From assembly GCA_014729495.1 (NCBI GenBank), contig WJJV01000103.1:1-14774 (forward strand): DNA of 14,774 bases, read 5' to 3'. A program made the translations under genes and the position numbers. Of this stretch, positions 4,904 to 12,800 are shown one piece after another. The notes under the pieces are model-generated. The model did no database searches and was not told the DNA's origin. It saw only the letters and a program-made list of their open reading frames with translations. This stretch comes from Candidatus Woesearchaeota archaeon (lineage in GTDB: Archaea; Nanobdellota; Nanobdellia; Woesearchaeales; UBA12501). Position 1 is the first letter of the stretch. Each line of letters opens with the position of its first letter.

Positions 4904-4909
4904 AGGTGA
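4904..4909 (+). promoter_or_regulatory. Ribosome-binding site AGGTGA that favours TTG 4915
   Basis: AGGTGA matches the end of archaeal 16S rRNA and stands five bases ahead of TTG 4915. The alternative GTG 4906 lies inside this site and has no ribosome site of its own. Confidence 0.5.
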
Positions 4910-4914
4910 ACATA

Positions 4915-6087
4915 TTGGGGGATCTAGACAACATAACAACCGGACCTGAAGCTCGTGCTTTTGAAAGAAAAGCAAGAGGCAAAGGTATAGGCAGCTTTCT
5001 AATGAGCGCTTTGCTTGCAGTAACTCTTGCAGGTACAAAACCTTCTCTAGCAAAAGCTGATGATCATTCTAGCAGGAGTGGCAATAATCCATCAACATAC
5101 TGCCAGCCTTATGAACAGGGTGAGGCGGTCAACCTCAAAACCATGCCTGTATACCCTGAGAACGGAACAATAAGAGGTGCTGTGCTTGCTGCGTCAAGAG
5201 AGCATTTTGATAATCCTGAATCACAGAACAGATTCTACAATCAGGAGATACAATATCTTACAGCTATTGGCTGGGATGTTGATGCTGACATAACAGACCA
5301 GTGCACAGTTCCTGTATGTGTAGACATGCTTGGCTGCAGGCCTTCCCAAAGATTCAGCGATGAACATGAGGAAGGCAGCACGACTACTGACAGGGAAGAA
5401 CCAGAAAGTGCTGGTGATACATCTTCAGAAGATACAGGCTCAGAAGATTCCGGATGCATCGCAGACCTCGCAAGGAACACCTCCTGGTATCAGAGAATGA
5501 GAGATGATTTTATGAGCTACACTCCAAAGATACAGGAGGATGCAGAAAGCGGTGTTTATGCCACAACAGAGCAGGAACTTCTTGACCTGCTGGTTCAATA
5601 TGGAGCAAAAAGAGACAGCTCTGGCAGGTGGGTGAATGATGAAAGCTCAAGGCTTCATGTCTATGAAAGGACATATACTGTTCTGAATGAAGAAAGGGCT
5701 TCAGACTCTGATGCTCCTGGGACAGTTCAGCACAAGGCTTATTTTGTTAGAGTAGGAGGAGACTGCTTCTCTGATGAGGGAAACTATGTTGTGAGATTCA
5801 AGAGAGACGAAGAGGGCAGAATTATTGATGTAAACTGGGGCAGAAGAGGAATCGACACTGAATCAGAGAACCCTCAGCACTTTGCTGGATGCAATCCTTA
5901 TGTAGTATCATACAACTCTATCTGGAGTGGACAGGATGCAGTCAATGCTGAGATCGGACTTGATTATCTCTGCCAGGCAGGCATACTTACTGGAGTAATT
6001 TTGGCATTAGGAAATCCTGATAATGGCAGCAGCTCTGGAGGAGGCTCTGGAGGAAGCTCTGGCGGCGGACAGCCCTGGGAGGAATGA
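4915..6087 (+). CDS. Secreted Cys-containing protein, first gene of surface operon, unknown function
   Basis: Starting at TTG 4915 (or GTG 4906, three residues longer) the product is 390 residues. After a charged N-terminus (ERKARGKG), a hydrophobic stretch at about 24-47 ends in AKA-DD, a good signal-peptidase site, so the protein should be exported. Eight Cys follow the signal, including C.QP and QCTVPVCVDMLGC, an even number consistent with disulfides. A central Ser/Thr/Asp/Glu-rich linker (about 150-175) separates two globular parts. The C-terminal part has mixed alpha/beta character with no motif I know. The tail is a Gly/Ser linker ending QPWEE, which may act as a flexible tether. The stop overlaps the next ATG by four bases (ATGA), so the two genes are very probably co-translated. 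I cannot assign a function. Confidence 0.82.
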   Translation: MGDLDNITTGPEARAFERKARGKGIGSFLMSALLAVTLAGTKPSLAKADDHSSRSGNNPSTYCQPYEQGEAVNLKTMPVYPENGTIRGAVLAASREHFDNPESQNRFYNQEIQYLTAIGWDVDADITDQCTVPVCVDMLGCRPSQRFSDEHEEGSTTTDREEPESAGDTSSEDTGSEDSGCIADLARNTSWYQRMRDDFMSYTPKIQEDAESGVYATTEQELLDLLVQYGAKRDSSGRWVNDESSRLHVYERTYTVLNEERASDSDAPGTVQHKAYFVRVGGDCFSDEGNYVVRFKRDEEGRIIDVNWGRRGIDTESENPQHFAGCNPYVVSYNSIWSGQDAVNAEIGLDYLCQAGILTGVILALGNPDNGSSSGGGSGGSSGGGQPWEE

Positions 6088-6899
6088 ATAAAATGAAGAG
6101 GAATCGCAATAATCATAATAAAAAAGCAATGCCTCATGATGGGGATCATGCAGATCAGGTTGATCATTCAAGAAGGAATATTCTGGGAGTTCTAGGAGCA
6201 GGAGCACTATACACTTTTCTTTCAGCATACGGATGCGCTGATCCATCCTCAGGCTCAGATAATAATAAAGGCAATACCCAGCCTCCTGAACAGAGGCCTG
6301 ACCCAGAGCCATGGAATCCTGATTACAATAATATCGCAGACCTTGCTGCATTCTACACACAGGAAGCTGATGGTGTTGACCAGCCATTGCAGGATTACGG
6401 CCACATCATAGCAGCAGATCCTTCACTTGCAGCATGGGATGTCCAGACAATGCTTGACAGGTATCAGGGAACAAATGACGCAGACTGGGGATTCAGGAAT
6501 GCAGTGATGGATGTGTATGAGACAATGCTCAGGCTAAAGGGACTGACACCTGAGGAAGCATCACCAGAGGTTGACCATCTTATGGCATGCCTTTCAGATG
6601 GATATCCAGCAGACCTTGAGAATATCATGATGGACACTCCTCAGGGACCTATGAACATAGGAGGAGTATTCTTCGGCTACATTGATGATAACGGCACTCA
6701 GAAAGGCTACATAGCTCTCAATCTCAAGGATGAGAACAATAATGACCGGCTTCTTGTGGCTGTTGACAATGATCTTGTGCTTGACGGAACAGGCAATATC
6801 ACAAACATAACAGAGCTTGTGGATTATGTAAAGGCAAACTACAGTATCCAGCAGCAGGGAGTAAATGATAATCACGGGGGAGAGGGATATGAAAGGTAA
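6084..6899 (+). CDS. Tat-type lipoprotein, second gene of surface operon, unknown function
   Basis: The 271-residue product carries SRRNILGVLGAGALYTFL at 29-46, a twin-arginine export signal, followed by LSAYGC with Cys51 as a lipobox-like site. It should be exported folded and held on the outer face of the membrane by lipid. The first 28 residues are unusually long and His/Lys/Asn-rich before the RR. After Cys51 come a Ser/Asn/Pro-rich linker and a globular domain from about 80 to 250, rich in Asp/Asn, that I do not recognise. ATG 6084 overlaps the previous stop. Met4 at 6093 is an alternative start, ten bases after GGGAGG, whereas 6084 is only one base after it. The 3' end overlaps the next gene by 11 bases, showing tight translational coupling. 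Confidence 0.82.
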   Translation: MNKMKRNRNNHNKKAMPHDGDHADQVDHSRRNILGVLGAGALYTFLSAYGCADPSSGSDNNKGNTQPPEQRPDPEPWNPDYNNIADLAAFYTQEADGVDQPLQDYGHIIAADPSLAAWDVQTMLDRYQGTNDADWGFRNAVMDVYETMLRLKGLTPEEASPEVDHLMACLSDGYPADLENIMMDTPQGPMNIGGVFFGYIDDNGTQKGYIALNLKDENNNDRLLVAVDNDLVLDGTGNITNITELVDYVKANYSIQQQGVNDNHGGEGYER

Positions 6900-9800
6900 A
6901 GCTATTTTTCCGTTACTGATATTAGGCATGATACTGCTTATGGCAGTTCCTGGATCAGCTATTGTAGGATTCCTTAATGTCAATGTGAACAATGGCCAGC
7001 CTGTGATGGCAGGAGATGATTTCACCATCCAGGTATCAGCATATGATCCTATATTTAATGTCATGTCACTCACTCTTGAGAGGGATGGCAGTCTTATAAC
7101 AAGGAACTGCATGCCTGCGCACACATGCATAAGGTCATGGACAATAACCGAGGCCCAGGCAGGACAGTATACTTATATGATAACAGGAGAGAATGAAGTC
7201 GGACAGTCCCATACAGAATCAGTCAGCGTTAATGTGCTCGGGCAGGCTGAAGAGGACACTTATGTCTTTGTGACAGGCTCAATAATAGGCCCTGAGAAGA
7301 CAAACAATGACAGAGAGGTATTCATTGATCCTTCAACAGTCAGGATTGAGGGATACGGCCAGAGGACAGCTGACCATTATGCTGATTTTGATGTCACTGC
7401 TGACACAGAGCTTAATGTACATTATTCTGCTGAAGGATATGAGACAGACTGGGATGTGTTCTTCTTTGACTCAAGGATACCTCAGTGCACAAGCGAGGGA
7501 TGCAGTTTCACAAGAGCTACTGATGGGCCAGGAGAAACATTCACAACAGAATGCGAATTCTTCTCATCACCAGAAGACCATTATGCATGCAGGCTAACAA
7601 GCTCAGCATATGATTCTTACATAGAATTTGATTATTATCCATACAATTCAGAAGTCCAGGCAAGCAATGTCATCATAGCAAAGAACAAGATGTACAGGCC
7701 AGGATGCCCTCAGGTCTATGGGCTTAGGGAAGTATCATTTGTCAATGGCCAGAGCTATTCAGGACTTGACCTTGATGATTATGTGCATGATGACAATACG
7801 CCTAAGTCTGACATCACCTGGACAGTATCCAATGAGGATTATGTAACAACAACAATAGGCATGAGCAATATCATCTCAATTGTCGCGAATGATCCTGGAT
7901 TCGCAGGAAGCGATATGATAAGATTCACTGCAAGCGACGGGCAGTGCAGTGACAGCGATGATCTTCTCGTTAATATAATCAACTCAAATGAGGAGCCTGT
8001 TGTTGACATCTACAATCCTCAGCAGGGAGATAATTTCACAGAGAATTGCGGAGACATAACCTTCAATGCAACAGTCAATGATCCGGACGGAAGCATAACA
8101 AGCATTGAGTGGTACTCAGGCAACACACTGCTCGGCACAGGACTGGATATATCTGTTCCAGCTAGCACATTCTCGCCTGGACAGAACTCAGTAATGATCT
8201 ATGTGGCAGACAACCAGGGAGGCACTGACTCAGATACAGTCACATTCAACATAGTATCTCATACAGACCCTATATGCTTTATAACCGGGCCTGTCAATGA
8301 TCCTGATCCTGCAACCTGGTATTTCAGGGCAGAAGGCCAGATGCTCAACTTTGACGGAACTGCATCACCTACTGACACCTGCAATTCACCATCATTCCAG
8401 TACTTCTGGAGGGACAATGCTCAGGCTATAGTCAATGACCAGCAGAGCTTCAGCATGGACAATCTTTCAGTAGGACAGCATAACATAACAATGTACGTTA
8501 CAGACGGACTTGGAGGAGAGTGCTTTGATGTGCTTCTTTTGAACATAACAGACAGCAATATACCTCCAACTGCTGACATCAATTCTCCTGCACAGGCAAG
8601 CTTTGTCGAGGATTGCGAGCAGATATTCTTCAATGTCACTGCAGAAGACCCTGACGGCTATGTGAATAACATCCTTTGGTACTGGGAAGGCAACATGATC
8701 CATTCAGGACAGAGCTTCACAAGAAATGCATCATATTTCGGAATCGGAACCCATAATCTGTCAGTCACAGTAATAGATGATGAGGGAACTTACTCAGTAG
8801 ACTCTGTTGTCTTTGATGTGGTTGACCATACAAACCCAACCCTGATGATAACACAGCCAGAGTATGATCCTGATCCTTTACTGTATTATCAGTATGGCGA
8901 GCATGATATGATACCTTTCAATGCAACTGCTGCAGCCACAGATGTGTGCGTTCCGTCTTCATTCCAGTACATCTGGAGAGAGAACAATGCAAACCTCATA
9001 TCTGACATGCAGTCATTCAGCGCAGACAACCTTTCAGTTGGCCTGCACAACATCACAGTCTATGCCACAGACGGCTTTGGCGGAGAGGCATTTGATACAA
9101 TAATGCTGAATATAACAGAGGAGCCTAACCAGCTGCCTGTGATTGATCTTATAGAATGCTTCAATGAGTTCGGCGGAACAGTGCTTTCAGAGCATGATCC
9201 TATATTCTGCAATGCAACTGCAGATGATCCAGACGGCTACATAAACATCTGGCAGTGGTTTGTATATGGCATACTCGGCCCTGTGTATGGCGAGCAGCTG
9301 GACATACCTTATCCTTATCTTGATGCAGGAGACTATAATGTTTCACTTACAGTATTTGACAATGAGTCAGCTTCTGCGACAGATTCTATCATGATAACAG
9401 TCATTCCAAACCAGGCGCCGTGGGTGAATATCACGCTTCCTGCTGACGCAGACTCATACACAACAATGGAGTACTGCGAAATAGGATTTAATGCAACAGG
9501 AGGCGACACTGACGGATATCTTGTGCCTCAGTGGGATCCTGCCTACAACTGGAGAGCTGTCCTTGCAGACGGAACAACAGTTGATCCTATAACAAGCGAG
9601 CAGTATTTCTTCTGGAATACAGGCTTCCCGGTCGGCCTTAACACTTTCAGCGTGCATGTGACTGATGATGATGGAATGCCTGCATCAGACAGCATTGTGA
9701 TAAATGTTACAGAAAACATCAAGCCTGTTGTCGAGATATCGGTGCCTGCAACTGCAAACAATTACACTCATATAATAAACAGGAGTTCAGGATGGACTCC

Positions 9801-12800
9801 TCTGATGTTTGACGCAGATGTCACAGACGGAGATCAGGATGACTGCCTTAACTGCACACTTGCTGACTATACATGGGAGTGGAGCGATGATTTTGAGGGC
9901 AGCATAACCTCAGTGGCTGATACAAAAGCATTCACCTATAATAATATGGAAGTGGGTATCCACAGGCTTATAGTCCAGAGCGAGGACTGCTATGGAGAGA
10001 GCGGAATGGACACAATACTTGTGAATGTCACAGAGCTTCCTAACCAGAACCCTGTAGTCACAATATGGGATCCTGCAGACGGCCAGCCATTTGTTGATGT
10101 TTGTGATATCATAGACTTCAATGCAACTGCATTTGACCCTGATGGAGATGACATATCCCAGTGGATATGGACATATGGCGGAGCAGATCTCGGCTATTCA
10201 TCATACTTCACAATACCTGCTTCAGATTTCAGCATAGGCAACAACACAGTCTATGCAAGAGCTCTTGACAACCAGACACCTGCTGGAGTCGGAATCGCAG
10301 CAAGGAGCTTCATGGTCAATGAGCATACAGAACCTGATGTAACATTGTATGCAGAGGATGTCATGCTCGCAACCCAGATAATGAACGGAAGCAGTGTGAA
10401 TGAGTCAAGGCCTGTCCTGTTCAATGTCACAGCAGTTCCGCAGGATACATGCAATGCAGACCAGTTCACCTATGAATGGGAAGACTATTACAATAATGCA
10501 GTGACCACAGTCTCAAATGACCAGAGCTTCACAGCAGACAATCTTTCTATAGGATGGCATATGATAAGAGTCACTGTCCAGGACGAGTATGGATACACAG
10601 GAAGGGACACAATCTGGATTAACATATCAGATGTCCCTAATCCAGCTCCAGTCATATCAGACATAACATGCTATGATGCAGACACATGGTCAGCAACACT
10701 TGTTGAGTATGAGCCTATTGTCTGCAATGCTACTGTTACAGACCCAAACAGCAATAACATCACCACATGGTTGTGGGATGTTGAAGGAGATGGCGTGAGT
10801 CCTGAGACAGATGATGACTCATACGATCTTCCAGCCCTTCTTGGAAACGGAACCTATGATGTGAGCCTCACAGTGTTTGATGACGGCGATCCAGTCCAGA
10901 GCACAACACTTGTTGAGCAGATTAATGTCACAAACAATGCTCCTCAGGTCATGCTTACCTCAACTCCGGCAGTTCTTGTCAGTGACGAGCCTCTTGCAGT
11001 TGATTTCAACTGCAGTATAATCGCAGGAACAGGCAATCCAGACTATGACTACAACATGAGCTACGGAGGAGACTTCGGAAGCCAGTACCTCAGCGGAATA
11101 AGCAACACCTGGGTGAATTTCAATAATGATTATGACCATCAGGGAGACTTCAATGCAACATGCTTTGTGGTTGACATGGATGGAGATATGGGATCAGCAA
11201 GCCTGATAGTCAATATAACAGACACAGTTCCAGAAGCAAACTTCACATGGACTCCACTGAACCCAGTAGAAAGCGATACTGTGCAGTTCAATGACACAAG
11301 CACAGCATTTGACCTTCCTTTCACAGGATGGTGGTGGGACTTTGAGAATGACGGAACAATAGACAGCAATGAGCAGAATCCCCAGCACCAGTTCATGGCA
11401 GGAGGGACCTACGCTGTTAACCTCACTGTGAGGGATGCTGACGGAACAACAGATGATGTTGTGCAGTACATAACAGTCAATGAGACCTGCCCTGCAGACC
11501 TTGCGATAACAGCAAGCCAGAATCCTGCAGTTGAGGGAACAAATGTATCATTCGCAGGATTCGCTACAGGCGTTGACCAGCCTCTCAATTATTCATGGAA
11601 CTTCGGCGATGGAACTGGAGTATGGCCAGGACAGGTAGTAGGACATGTCTTTGACCAGGACAATAATTATACAGTCACAATGGGTGTATCTGACAATGAC
11701 GGCTGCACAAGATTCCTTTCATACGAGATCAATATCTCAGATACATATCCTACAGCAGTCGCAGGATCTGACAGGACAGTTGATGAATGCACTAATGTAT
11801 TCTTCAATGGAAGCGCATCAACAGCATATGACCTTCCATTCAATTCATGGCTATGGGACTTCGGCGATGGAATAGGAACAAGCTCTCTTGAGCAGGCGAC
11901 ATATTCATATGGCTCAGTCTCACAATCAACAACATACACAGTCAATCTGACAGTAGAGGATGCTGACGGAAGCCCTGACTCAGACACACTTCAGGTCACA
12001 GTAGAGGACACAGAGCCTGATGCATTCTTCACTTACAGTCCACTGAATCCTGAAGAAGGCACTTCCATAAGCTTTAATGCAACAGGTTCAACAGAGAATC
12101 CATGCGATTCCTCAGCAAGCGGTATAAACTATACATGGAATTTTGGAGACGGAACAGTTGTCTCAGGATATGGAATGGATACACAGACACATTCCTATGA
12201 TGAGGATATACCTTACAATGTCAATCTGACTCTCACTGATGAGGATGGAAGCACAGACTCATATGTGCTGACAATCAATGTGGGTGATGTTGACCCTGTC
12301 ATTGTGAGCCTCAATTACGGACCTGCTCCAGTGAATGAAGGCGACACTGTCAGCTTCAGTATCGGAGCTTCAGACATACTAGAGGATCAGATAACAGATT
12401 ATGAATGGGACTTTGATGGAGATGGTGTTGTTGATATATCAGGACTTGATGAGACAAATCCTTCATTCACCTATGAAGAGAACAGCACTTATGTAGTTAA
12501 TGTAACAGTCTATGATGAGGACAGCTCAGTATCAGACACTCTTACAGTTGATGTAGGAAATCTTCCTCCGACTGCCAATGCAGGAGGACCTTATGCATGC
12601 AATCCAACAGGAACAATATCGCTTGCAGGAAGCGCGTCAGATCCAGCAGGACTCATAAATGATCCTCTCACATATGAGTGGGATATTGACTATGACAGCA
12701 TACCAGCAAATTTCAACCAGGATTATGCAGGTTCAAGCACTCTCATAACCTGTCCTGTAGCTGAAGGAATATATACAGTAGGATTCAGGGTAAGTGATGA

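Noticed and set aside
7307..7597. Plus-strand 96-residue frame inside the giant gene
   Set aside because: It overlaps the continuous main frame, lacks a ribosome site and has low-information composition.
11667..11987. Minus-strand open frames inside the giant gene, as here and at 13935-14480
   Set aside because: They lie wholly within a continuous domain-bearing frame and have no promoter or recognisable motif.
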